DNA from: Deinococcales bacterium
GTDB taxonomy: Bacteria; Deinococcota; Deinococci; Deinococcales; Deinococcaceae
Assembly (NCBI GenBank): GCA_025359705.1
Contig: JANYFS010000303.1
Span: forward strand, 1-8,074
Length of the DNA stretch: 8,074 nt
Direction of reading: 5' to 3'
Below, piece after piece: positions 1 to 5,653 of the stretch. Both the position numbers and the translations under genes were made by a program. Below the pieces are notes generated by a model. It did no database searches and was not told where the DNA came from. It was given only the letters and a program-made list of their open reading frames with translations. Numbering within the stretch: the stretch's first letter is position 1; the number at the start of each line of letters is the position of its first letter.

Positions 1-51
1 CTTTATTTTATTTTATTTATTTTATTTATTTTATTTATTTTATTTATTTTA
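1..51. repeat. AT-only 9-bp tandem repeat
   Basis: The stretch consists only of T and A apart from the first base. From position 11 the unit TTTTATTTA is repeated exactly four times (11-19, 20-28, 29-37, 38-46) and a partial fifth unit follows (47-51). Before that the period is 5 bp. It lies downstream of the ABC ATPase gene, which is read leftwards, and touches the window edge, so its full length is unknown. It is a simple-sequence array prone to slippage. No function can be assigned; an A-rich stretch in the 3' UTR of the minus-strand transcript is possible. Confidence 0.9.
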
Positions 52-74
52 TTGGCTCGAGGGTCAATCTTTTA

Positions 75-141
75 CAAATAACGAATAACCCAACATTTTT
101 AACGGAATACGAATAACGAATAATGGAATACGAATAACGAA
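75..141. repeat. Degenerate tandem repeat of GAATA/ACGAATAAC words
   Basis: The 17-mer GGAATACGAATAACGAA occurs exactly at 104-120 and 125-141, a period of 21 bp. The shared word ACGAATAAC also occurs at 81-89, 109-117 and 130-138. On the minus strand this reads as TTCGTTATTCGTATTCC blocks. The array fills the space between the 9-bp AT repeat with its CTCGAG site (56-61) and the end of the ABC ATPase gene at 151. It is not a palindrome and lacks a stem plus T-tract, so I do not call it a terminator. No coding potential is visible. Confidence 0.8.
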
Positions 142-150
142 CAAAGACCC

Positions 151-1668
151 CTACTTCACCCCAGCCATCAACAATCCCAACTTCTCTTCAGTGGCATCCA
201 CTGCTAGCATTTCGCCCATGATTTCACCTTCAAACATCACCACAATGCGGTCTGCTAGGTTCATGACTTCGCCCAAATCGGCGCTAACCAACAGCACTGC
301 CAAACCCTTGTCCCTGGCCTCCACAATGCGGGCGTGGATGTATTCGATGGCCCCGATGTCTACCCCTCGAGTAGGCTGGCTGGCGACCAGGATTTTGGGT
401 TGGCGGTACATTTCGCGGGCCACAATAATTTTTTGGGCATTCCCACCCGAGTAGCGCCCCGCAGGAAGCTCTGCTGAACGGGGCCGCACATCGTAGCGGT
501 TCACCTGCTCGAGCGCGTGGGCATGAATCCGCTCGAGGTCGAGAAACCCCAAGATTCCTGCAAATTCTTTGTGGTGGTGCTGTCCCAAGATAAAGTTCTC
601 GGCGGTGGACATATCTAAAATCAGGCCGCGTTCGTTGCGGTCTTCGGGGATGTGGGCTACCCCTGCTTCGGCAATGGTGTGGGCATTGGCTCCCGCAATT
701 TTCTGTCCCAGATAGCGAACCTCCCCTCCCTCGAGCGGGATCAAGCCCGTGATGGCCTCTACCAATTCGCTTTGCCCATTGCCATCAATTCCCGCAATGC
801 CCAAAATCTCGCCACGGCGCACCGTCAAAGAAACATTGTTGACCACCCGCTTTTTATTGTGGTTGGTGATCACCGCGTTTTGTACCTCGAGGGCTATTTC
901 TTGCGGGTTGGCGGGGTCTTTTTCCACCTTCAAAATCACATCGCGCCCCACCATCATCCGCGCAATGATCTCGTTGGTGGCTCCCTCACGGGGGATAGTT
1001 CCAATCATTTTGCCGTCGCGCAGAACCGAAATCTCATCACTAATCTCGAGGACTTCGTGCAATTTGTGCGAAATAAAAATTACCGAATTGCCCGATTTGG
1101 CGTAGCTGTCTTTGAGAAACTTGAACAGCTCCTCGGTTTCGGCAGGGGTTAAAACGGCGGTAGGTTCGTCCAAAATCAAAATCTTGGCCCCACGGTACAG
1201 CGTTTTTAAAATTTCCACTTTCTGCTGTAAACCCACGGGCAAATCCTCGATCTTGGCATCAGGATCGAGGGCAAAATTAAATTTCTCGATCAATTCTTTG
1301 ACTTTGGCCCTAGCCTTGCCAAAATCCACCGCCAACCCCGACCTCGGCTCGCTGCCCAAAATCACATTTTCGGTGACGGTCAGCGGCTCCACCAACATAA
1401 AATGTTGATGCACCATGCCAATCCCCCTCGAGATGGCATCTTTGGGATCATGCATTGGGGTTAGCTCGCCGTCCACCCAAATTTCTCCGCTGGTGGGTAG
1501 TTGCATTCCATAAATAATTTTCATCAGGGTGGATTTGCCCGCACCGTTTTCACCCACCAAAGCGTGAACACTGCCCCACTTCACTTTGAAACTGATGTTA
1601 TCGTTGGCAAGCACCAGCGGAAACTGCTTAGTGATACCGCGTAGCTCGAGGGCATATTCGCTAGACAT
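151..1668 (-). CDS. BMP-type (nucleoside/simple sugar) ABC transporter, double ATP-binding protein
   Basis: A 505-residue cytoplasmic ATPase with two fused ABC domains. It would power import with a BMP-family lipoprotein and two permeases. Domain 1 has Walker A GENGAGKST (39-47), Q-loop Q88, the signature-position motif LPVGLQQK (143-150), Walker B ILILDEPT (163-170) and H201. Domain 2 has a degenerate Walker A, GIDGNGQSE (293-301), with Q for the catalytic Lys, the motif IPEDR (340-344), signature YSGGNAQK (406-413) and a degenerate Walker B, ILVASQPT (426-433). The noncanonical first signature and inactive-looking second site are typical of the YufO/NupO-like branch rather than ribose or xylose importers. 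Length is normal for the family. The start ATG (1666-1668) is supported by a TATACT box six bases upstream. No permease or binding-protein gene is in the window; they could lie left of position 1. The exact substrate (nucleoside versus another sugar) is not determinable. Confidence 0.9.
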   Translation of the reverse strand: MSSEYALELRGITKQFPLVLANDNISFKVKWGSVHALVGENGAGKSTLMKIIYGMQLPTSGEIWVDGELTPMHDPKDAISRGIGMVHQHFMLVEPLTVTENVILGSEPRSGLAVDFGKARAKVKELIEKFNFALDPDAKIEDLPVGLQQKVEILKTLYRGAKILILDEPTAVLTPAETEELFKFLKDSYAKSGNSVIFISHKLHEVLEISDEISVLRDGKMIGTIPREGATNEIIARMMVGRDVILKVEKDPANPQEIALEVQNAVITNHNKKRVVNNVSLTVRRGEILGIAGIDGNGQSELVEAITGLIPLEGGEVRYLGQKIAGANAHTIAEAGVAHIPEDRNERGLILDMSTAENFILGQHHHKEFAGILGFLDLERIHAHALEQVNRYDVRPRSAELPAGRYSGGNAQKIIVAREMYRQPKILVASQPTRGVDIGAIEYIHARIVEARDKGLAVLLVSADLGEVMNLADRIVVMFEGEIMGEMLAVDATEEKLGLLMAGVK

Positions 1669-1674
1669 GGTTCC

Positions 1675-1680
1675 AGTATA
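1675..1680 (-). promoter_or_regulatory. Candidate -10 box (TATACT), leaderless-type, ABC ATPase gene
   Basis: Read on the minus strand the sequence is TATACT-GGAACC-ATG, so the hexamer ends exactly six bases before the start codon. A -10 element at this distance would put transcription start at the A of ATG, giving a leaderless mRNA as is common in Deinococcota. No convincing -35 hexamer lies 16-18 bp upstream. GGAA in the spacer could alternatively be a weak Shine-Dalgarno element. The same arrangement occurs at pilC, which raises confidence. Confidence 0.5.
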
Positions 1681-1758
1681 AGGCAGCTCGAGTAGTGTTG
1701 GGTGGTTGCTCGAGTTGGATTTGAGTTAAGTTTGAGCTTGCTTTGAGGGTGCAAAATG

Positions 1759-1799
1759 AAAAAATGCCCCAAAGGGCATCTGATCTTTAGGGTAAAGAT
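1759..1799 (-). terminator. Rho-independent terminator of pilC
   Basis: On the minus strand, directly after the pilC stop codon, there is a 6-bp hairpin (arms 1794-1799 and 1783-1788, 5-base loop). A second perfect 6-bp hairpin follows, ATGCCC-TTTG-GGGCAT (arms 1774-1779 and 1764-1769), running into a T tract of six including the closing base (1759-1764 are A on the plus strand). The second hairpin with its T tract is a classic intrinsic terminator. It separates pilC from the ABC ATPase gene downstream, which then needs its own promoter (see 1675-1680). Confidence 0.85.
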
Positions 1800-3020
1800 T
1801 TACTGTTGTGAAAGTGTACCAATGATCTTAAACATGGGCAAGAACATACCTGCCACAATCATACCCACGATAATCCCCAAGAACACGATCATAATCGGCT
1901 CGATGGCTGCGGTAAGCTGCTCAATCGCTTCATCCACTTCGCGGTCATAGTAATCCGCAATCTTCTTGAGCATATTGTCAACCGAACCCGTTTCCTCACC
2001 AATGGCAATCATCGAAACCACCATAGGAGGGAACACAGGTGAGACTGCCAAAGAGTTTGCCATCTGATCCCCACCAATCACTGCATTTTTGCAATTTTCG
2101 ATGGAATCTTCCACAATCGCGTTACCTGCCGTACCTTTGGTAATTTCGAGCGACTCGATTACATTCACACCGCTCTCGAGCAGCAAACTAAAGGTGCGAG
2201 CGAACGTAGCGATAGCGCTTTTTTGTATCAAGTTACCCATTACAGGAACTCTCAATTTAATCGCATCAACGACACGACGACCACTATGAGTTGCATAGTA
2301 TGAACGGTATATAAAGACAATAATTGCGATGATAATAACGAGAAAGATTAATTGATTTTGTAAAAAATTTGACACCGCAATTAGAAATTGAGTCAGTGGA
2401 GGAAGCTCTGTTTTGAGTTGATATAGAATTTGAGCAAATTGTGGAACAATTGTAGTTAGCAAAAAGTAGCTAATCAGAAGAGCAAAAGTTAAAACAATAG
2501 TGGGGTAAGTCAGAGCGCTTTTGATTTTACCACGCATTGCTAAATCTTTTTCCAAAAATGCACTGACCCGCTCGAGGATACTATCCAAGTTTCCCGAAAC
2601 CTCACCCGAACGAACTAAGTTGAGAAACAGTTTGGAAAAAACCTTGGGATATGCAGCAATGGACTCGGAAAGTGGGGAACCACCTTCTACATTGGTACGC
2701 ATCTGCTTGACGATCTTTTTAAGTCCTGGGTTTTCCATCTGCCTTTGCATGATGTTGAGGGACTGTACCAACGGCACACCCGAACCAATCATAGTTGCCA
2801 TTTGCTTGGCAAAAATTGCCACATCTTTGAGGCTAGGTTTAGAGTCGAAGCCGGGAATTTTGATTTCGCCTTGCAAACCGGTTGCAGGAGCTTTGATGGA
2901 AACGATGAAAAGTTCGCGCGCACGCAGGGCGTTGCGGACTTGATCCATCGTATCCGCTTCGATGCTGCTACTTACGATCTTTCCGCCACGGTCGCGTACT
3001 TTGTATTCGAAGACAGGCAT
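1800..3020 (-). CDS. pilC: Type IV pilus assembly / type II secretion inner-membrane platform protein PilC
   Basis: A 406-residue PilC/GspF protein, the polytopic platform that couples the PilB/PilT motor ATPases to pilin assembly. In Thermus and relatives the same machinery drives twitching and natural DNA uptake. It opens with the typical MPVFEYKVRD followed by a soluble N-terminal region. Two homologous T2SF domains follow, roughly 68-191 and 271-393, each ending in a hydrophobic segment. Membrane segments are at about 170-194, 222-240 and 375-397. Family marks are FAKQMATMIGSGVPL (70-84), LVRSGEVSG (135-143), FARTFSLLLESGVN (273-286), AIGEETGSVD (339-348) and the C-terminal GMFLPMFKIIGTLS (391-404). 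The length is standard and it looks intact. It is transcribed alone, divergent from tsaC, with its own terminator. The part coding for about residues 168-264 is noticeably AT-rich, and the gene has only two CTCGAG sites (2175, 2571). Confidence 0.95.
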   Translation of the reverse strand: MPVFEYKVRDRGGKIVSSSIEADTMDQVRNALRARELFIVSIKAPATGLQGEIKIPGFDSKPSLKDVAIFAKQMATMIGSGVPLVQSLNIMQRQMENPGLKKIVKQMRTNVEGGSPLSESIAAYPKVFSKLFLNLVRSGEVSGNLDSILERVSAFLEKDLAMRGKIKSALTYPTIVLTFALLISYFLLTTIVPQFAQILYQLKTELPPLTQFLIAVSNFLQNQLIFLVIIIAIIVFIYRSYYATHSGRRVVDAIKLRVPVMGNLIQKSAIATFARTFSLLLESGVNVIESLEITKGTAGNAIVEDSIENCKNAVIGGDQMANSLAVSPVFPPMVVSMIAIGEETGSVDNMLKKIADYYDREVDEAIEQLTAAIEPIMIVFLGIIVGMIVAGMFLPMFKIIGTLSQQ

Positions 3021-3026
3021 GGTGAT

Positions 3027-3032
3027 AGTATA
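3027..3032 (-). promoter_or_regulatory. Candidate -10 box (TATACT), leaderless-type, pilC
   Basis: The minus strand reads TATACT-ATCACC-ATG, the same hexamer and six-base spacing as at the ABC ATPase gene. This predicts transcription starting at or next to the pilC ATG (3018-3020), with no room for a Shine-Dalgarno sequence. No clear -35 is visible. The plus strand overlapping this box reads TATAGA (3029-3034), a possible weak -10 for tsaC in the opposite direction, so the two divergent promoters may share sequence. Confidence 0.55.
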
Positions 3033-3048
3033 GAACTTTGCGGGGGCA

Positions 3049-3684
3049 ATGTGCTGTATGGAAATCGATACTTTAAATACCTCGAGCGACTTCTCGAGCG
3101 ACTTATCAAGGGCTATTCACGCCTCGAGGGATGGGAAACTGATTGCGGTGGTCACGGACACGGTGTGGGGATTGGTCGCAGACCCGCACAATCCAGCCGC
3201 GCTCGAGTGGCTATATCACAGCAAAAAACGCCCATTTAAGAAGCCACTACAGTGCTTATGTGCCACCCTCGAGGACGCACAAAACCTCTGTGATTTGAGT
3301 AACCCTCGAGCGAAAACGGCTTTTGAGCGACTGCATAAGTTTTGGCCTGGGGGTTTGACTTTGCTTTTGCCCGCACACTCGAGCGTACCCAAACCGCTAC
3401 GCCCGAATGGAATTGTGGGGGTTCGCATTCCCAACCACCCCATCACCCTCGAGTTATTGAGTGGAATGGGAGGATACGCCGCGTGCAGTAGCCTAAATTT
3501 GAGTGGCGAACCCGCCATCATCCTCGAGGTAGAAGCTCGAGCGCATCCTGAGCTTTATGATTTTATTTTGCCTAGCGGCGATGCAAATGGGGTTGCCAGT
3601 ACAGTTTATGATCCTTTGAATAACCACATCATTCGGCAAGGCCAAATTACGCTCGAGCAATTACACAGGGAGCTGCTGTCATGA
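3049..3684 (+). CDS. tsaC: L-threonylcarbamoyladenylate synthase (TsaC/Sua5/YrdC family)
   Basis: A 211-residue cytoplasmic enzyme that makes threonylcarbamoyl-AMP from threonine, bicarbonate and ATP, the first step of the t6A37 modification of ANN-decoding tRNAs. Motifs along the protein are TDTVWGL (36-42), KKRPFKKPL (59-67), FWPGGLTLLLP (98-108), VGVRIPNHPI (123-132), SSLNLSGEPA (147-156) and STVYD (184-188). There is no Sua5 C-terminal domain, so this is the short TsaC type. Small departures from consensus are V before TDT instead of P, and L instead of A in S-A-N-LSG. The N-terminal 28 residues are unlike the family core and contain a tandem SSDF/SSDL duplication. The start is uncertain: ATG 3049 is used here, and ATG 3058 is in frame. 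The gene is overlapped by scpB (ATGA at 3681-3684), so the two are co-transcribed and probably translationally coupled. It holds 11 CTCGAG sites in 636 bp. Confidence 0.9.
   Translation: MCCMEIDTLNTSSDFSSDLSRAIHASRDGKLIAVVTDTVWGLVADPHNPAALEWLYHSKKRPFKKPLQCLCATLEDAQNLCDLSNPRAKTAFERLHKFWPGGLTLLLPAHSSVPKPLRPNGIVGVRIPNHPITLELLSGMGGYAACSSLNLSGEPAIILEVEARAHPELYDFILPSGDANGVASTVYDPLNNHIIRQGQITLEQLHRELLS
3081..3104 (+). repeat. Perfect 12-bp tandem duplication inside tsaC
   Basis: CTCGAGCGACTT occurs twice back to back (3081-3092 and 3093-3104). Each copy brings one CTCGAG palindrome. Because 12 is a multiple of three the frame is kept, giving SSDF-SSDL in the variable N-terminal tail of TsaC, where an insertion would be tolerated. 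Confidence 0.95.
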
Positions 3685-4250
3685 GCGTTCCCGCTAAAAA
3701 ACCCGTGACCAAAGCGCATTTGGAGCAGGAAAATCTCGAGCTGATTGGGTCTGCACTTTTGGCGATGGGCAAACCGGTATCTGTGGCAGAGCTAGCGAAA
3801 TTGCTGGAACTTGACCTCGAGACCACGGCTTTTTTGGTGCAAGAATTTGAAAAACAACTCGAGCGCAGTGGGTTGGGCTTTGCCCTCGAGCGGATTGCGG
3901 GTGGCTTTCGTTTGATTGTGCAAGCCCACTTGGTCGCCAAACTGACCCCACTTTTGGCCCCGCCTGCCTTGCCCAACTTGTCTCAGGCTGCCCTCGAGGT
4001 ATTGGCAGTGATTGCCTATAAGCAGCCGATTAGCCGTGGAGAAATCGAATTGATGCGTGGAGCCAGTGCCAGCGCCCTGATCACCTTGCAAGAGCGCGAA
4101 TTGGTCAAAGTAGTGGGGCGCAAAGACAGTGTGGGGCGGCCCCTGTTGTATGGAACCACCGCCAAATTTTTGCTCGAGTTTGGGTTACAGGCACTTTCGG
4201 AATTGCCACCGCTCGAGGGGGATGCTTTTTCTGAGTTCTTGCGCGGCTGA
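3681..4250 (+). CDS. scpB: Segregation and condensation protein B (ScpB)
   Basis: A 189-residue ScpB, the winged-helix dimer that joins the kleisin ScpA and SMC in the bacterial condensin that compacts and segregates the chromosome. The N-terminal winged helix spans about 17-90 (ENLELIGSALLAMGKPVS near its start). The second begins with the hallmark LSQAALEVLAVIAYKQPISR (100-119) followed by GEIELMRG (120-127) and VGRKDSVGRPLLYGTT (145-160). Length is normal. The ATG overlaps the tsaC stop by four bases, with AGGGAG at 3667-3672 as a Shine-Dalgarno sequence eight bases ahead. scpA, its usual neighbour in many genomes, is not in the window. By my reading, CTC as a leucine codon is used in this gene only inside CTCGAG (seven cases); other leucines are mostly TTG, CTG or CTT. 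All seven sites are read as Leu-Glu. Confidence 0.93.
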   Translation: MSVPAKKPVTKAHLEQENLELIGSALLAMGKPVSVAELAKLLELDLETTAFLVQEFEKQLERSGLGFALERIAGGFRLIVQAHLVAKLTPLLAPPALPNLSQAALEVLAVIAYKQPISRGEIELMRGASASALITLQERELVKVVGRKDSVGRPLLYGTTAKFLLEFGLQALSELPPLEGDAFSEFLRG

Positions 4251-4386
4251 TTGCGCTTGAACATGATGAATTGACCATGCGTGATAGAGGCTGACCTCGA
4301 GCTGATTTTGTGGATCTATCTTGGGGAAGGCAGCGGATGTCCCCTCCAACGCCAGATTTTCTCACAACTTATTGTGGTGCTATGAA
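4251..4386 (+). other. Gene-free stretch after scpB with stacked hairpins (3' UTR or small RNA candidate)
   Basis: This is the first half of a 298-bp gap between scpB and dedA. No credible reading frame starts here; the only open frame (from 4310) runs through a terminator and into dedA out of frame. Perfect short stems are GGGGA/TCCCC (4323-4327 with 4340-4344) and CACAA-CTTA-TTGTG (4363-4376), followed by the terminator stem at 4387. One CTCGAG lies at 4296. It could be a long scpB 3' UTR or an independent small RNA. A promoter is not convincing: TTGAAC at 4257 has no good -10. It does not look like SRP RNA, tmRNA or a tRNA. Confidence 0.3.
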
Positions 4387-4409
4387 CCGCCTCTGGGCGG
4401 ATTTTTTTT
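4387..4409 (+). terminator. Rho-independent terminator downstream of scpB
   Basis: A perfect 5-bp G/C stem CCGCC-TCTG-GGCGG (4387-4400) with a four-base loop is followed by A and eight T (4402-4409). It is a clear intrinsic terminator on the plus strand, 137 bp after the scpB stop. It isolates dedA from the tsaC-scpB transcript. Being upstream of dedA, it could also act in attenuation, but a promoter and leader for dedA are seen downstream of it. Confidence 0.85.
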
Positions 4410-4450
4410 GCAATAAAGCTCAAGAACAGCCACTAAGGTTCAATAGAGTT

Positions 4451-4480
4451 TTGGAATACACTTTTTTGGGGAACATTATA
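4451..4480 (+). promoter_or_regulatory. Weak candidate promoter of dedA
   Basis: TTGGAA (4451-4456) and CATTAT (4474-4479) are spaced by 17 bp, each matching four of six consensus positions. This would start transcription near 4486, inside the 10-bp palindrome GGCTCGAGCC (4481-4490), leaving a leader of about 60 bases. The call rests on spacing and position after the terminator only. Confidence 0.35.
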
Positions 4481-4493
4481 GGCTCGAGCCACG

Positions 4494-4551
4494 TACAGAA
4501 CCCCAAGTTGGCTCGATTTTCATCTCGAGCGGGTACTGTAGGAGTCCTATG
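4494..4551 (+). promoter_or_regulatory. Structured dedA leader ending at its ribosome binding site
   Basis: The RNA can fold into one long stem. TACAG (4494-4498) pairs with CTGTA (4536-4540), then comes a single A/A mismatch, then ACCC (4500-4503) with GGGT (4531-4534). A 7-base bulge (4504-4510) follows, then GCTCGA (4511-4516) pairs with TCGAGC (4525-4530) around an 8-base loop. The last paired base is the first A of the Shine-Dalgarno sequence AGGAG (4540-4544), four bases before ATG 4549. The Shine-Dalgarno also lies in the near-palindrome TAGGA-G-TCCTA (4539-4549). Base pairing is read directly; any role in translation control is inferred. Confidence 0.5.
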
Positions 4552-5157
4552 TCAGGTTTTGATGTCACAAGTATCGTCACCGCACTTTCTTATCCTGGAA
4601 TTTTTGCGATTGTCTTTTCAGAAACCGCACTACTGGTAGGGTTTTTCTTGCCAGGAGACACTTTGCTGATTGGTGCTGGAGTGCTTTCGGTAGGGGAAAA
4701 AGCCATTTTGTCTTTGCCTATTGTGATCCCCACCATTATCACCGCAGCCATTTTGGGAGACACCACTGCTTTTTTTCTGGGCAGACGCTTTGGCCCCGCC
4801 CTGTTCAACCGCCCACAAAGTCGTTTATTCAAACCCGAATATGTCACCCAAGCTCGAGGGTTCTTTGACAAATACGGTAGTCTAACCATCACCATTGCTA
4901 AATTTATTCCTGTGGTGCGGGCTTTTGCCCCAACGATGGCAGGAGCCAGCGGGATGCCTTACTCCAAATTTATTGGGTTTAGTGTCTTGGGTTCGGTGCT
5001 GTGGGGCGGTGGCCTGACCTATTTGGCCTACACCGTAGGTAAATTGATTCCCCAAGATCTGCTCGAGAAGTATGTTTTGGGCGGCGTGGGTGTGGTTTTG
5101 CTGGTAGCAATTTTAATTTCGGTGTTTACTGTGATTACAGGGCGACGGGTACATTAG
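4549..5157 (+). CDS. DedA family (VTT-domain) integral membrane protein
   Basis: A 202-residue inner-membrane protein of the DedA/SNARE-associated family, implicated in recycling of undecaprenyl phosphate or other phospholipid carriers and in membrane homeostasis. Diagnostic features are E25 with FFLPGDTLL (32-40) in a re-entrant segment, GDTTAFFLGRRFG (70-82), and the loop KFIPVVRAFAPTMAG (118-132) with its conserved Arg and Pro residues. Hydrophobic segments lie near 12-33, 55-77, 140-163 and 175-197. Length is normal and there is no signal peptide. The start is fixed by AGGAG five bases from ATG (see the leader entry). The gene is monocistronic, between a terminator and a convergent gene. 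Two stop codons (TAG TAG) stand in tandem at 5155-5160. Only two CTCGAG sites occur (4853, 5062). The precise lipid substrate cannot be told from sequence. Confidence 0.93.
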   Translation: MSGFDVTSIVTALSYPGIFAIVFSETALLVGFFLPGDTLLIGAGVLSVGEKAILSLPIVIPTIITAAILGDTTAFFLGRRFGPALFNRPQSRLFKPEYVTQARGFFDKYGSLTITIAKFIPVVRAFAPTMAGASGMPYSKFIGFSVLGSVLWGGGLTYLAYTVGKLIPQDLLEKYVLGGVGVVLLVAILISVFTVITGRRVH

Positions 5158-5218
5158 TAGAAAGTGTTTTGTTATTTGGCAGGTGATTAGTGATCCTTCG
5201 AGGGATTGGTCAGATGAG

Positions 5219-5254
5219 GCATAGACACTCGTGGGAAGAATATGCACGTTTTTT
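5219..5254 (+). terminator. Weak candidate terminator of dedA
   Basis: GCATA (5219-5223) can pair with TATGC (5241-5245), or CGTG (5230-5233) with CACG (5245-5248), followed by six T (5249-5254). The stems are short and the loops long, so this is a poor intrinsic terminator, listed because of position and T-tract. The 130-bp gap between convergent dedA and the DUF4180 gene shows nothing else beyond a small ATCC/GGAT hairpin at 5193-5206. Confidence 0.3.
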
Positions 5255-5287
5255 GTATCAAATCATTGCAAATTTATAAGCATAATA

Positions 5288-5632
5288 TTACGATGTTTGG
5301 TTGGTTAACCATAGCTTAGCCAGATCAACCGAAGTGAAAAAGCGAATTAAATTGTGTTTCTGATGTTCAAAAATCAATTCACGCACTCGAGGGCCGTATT
5401 TTTGAGGATTTTCAATCACAATTGCAACATAGATATGATGGTTGGTGAATTTCTGAAATGCTTCTCCTGCAATACCCGTTTTTAGTTCAAAGAATTCTGG
5501 GGACAATTCATTTTCGGTCAAGAGTAAGGCACTCGATCCGAAAACAGCACCCAGCACATCCGAAAGATCATCAATGGAGCAAATTTTGATATTGGCTTCT
5601 GCGGCGATCACGATTTGAGGCGGTAGATTCAT
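5288..5632 (-). CDS. DUF4180 domain-containing protein
   Basis: A soluble 114-residue protein. Its central motif LTENELSPEFFELKTGIAGE followed by AFQKFTN, then YVAIVIENPQKYGPRVRELI and HNLIRFFTS, fits the DUF4180 family (often written as L.FFDL.TG.AGE..QKF) as I remember it. The function of that family is not established. An upstream GTG at 5641 would add three residues, but ATG 5632 has AGGTGA (5638-5643, minus strand) five bases ahead, and that Shine-Dalgarno covers the GTG, so ATG is preferred. The gene starts about 21 bp after the stop of the AAA ATPase on the same strand, with no terminator between, so the two are probably one transcript. It has one CTCGAG site (5386). No signal peptide or membrane segment is seen, and no catalytic residues can be named. 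Confidence 0.8.
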   Translation of the reverse strand: MNLPPQIVIAAEANIKICSIDDLSDVLGAVFGSSALLLTENELSPEFFELKTGIAGEAFQKFTNHHIYVAIVIENPQKYGPRVRELIFEHQKHNLIRFFTSVDLAKLWLTNQTS

Positions 5633-5653
5633 AGGGTTCACCTAACCACATAT

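Noticed and set aside
104..141. The repeated GGAATACGAATAACGAA units as a CRISPR array.
   Set aside because: The period is only 21 bp with four-base gaps and no spacers, and no cas gene is present.
293..433. The second nucleotide site of the BMP-type ABC ATPase lacks the Walker A Lys and Walker B Asp-Glu, which could suggest decay.
   Set aside because: A degenerate second domain is the normal state in this transporter branch; the rest of the domain, including PEDR and SGG motifs, is well kept. (Numbers are residues of the protein at 151-1668.)
2745..3239. A 164-codon plus-strand open frame spanning the start of pilC and running into tsaC in another frame.
   Set aside because: Both overlapped genes have strong family motifs; this frame has none and would cross the divergent promoter.
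4323..4344. A GGGGA...TCCCC hairpin with GGAAGGCAGC-like content reminiscent of SRP RNA.
   Set aside because: The conserved SRP domain (GGTCAGG...GGAAGG.AGCAGCC) is not reproduced and the flanking arms do not pair as in SRP RNA.
4310..4639. A 109-codon plus-strand open frame across the scpB-dedA gap.
   Set aside because: It runs through a strong terminator and overlaps dedA in another frame, has no Shine-Dalgarno, and its translation resembles nothing.
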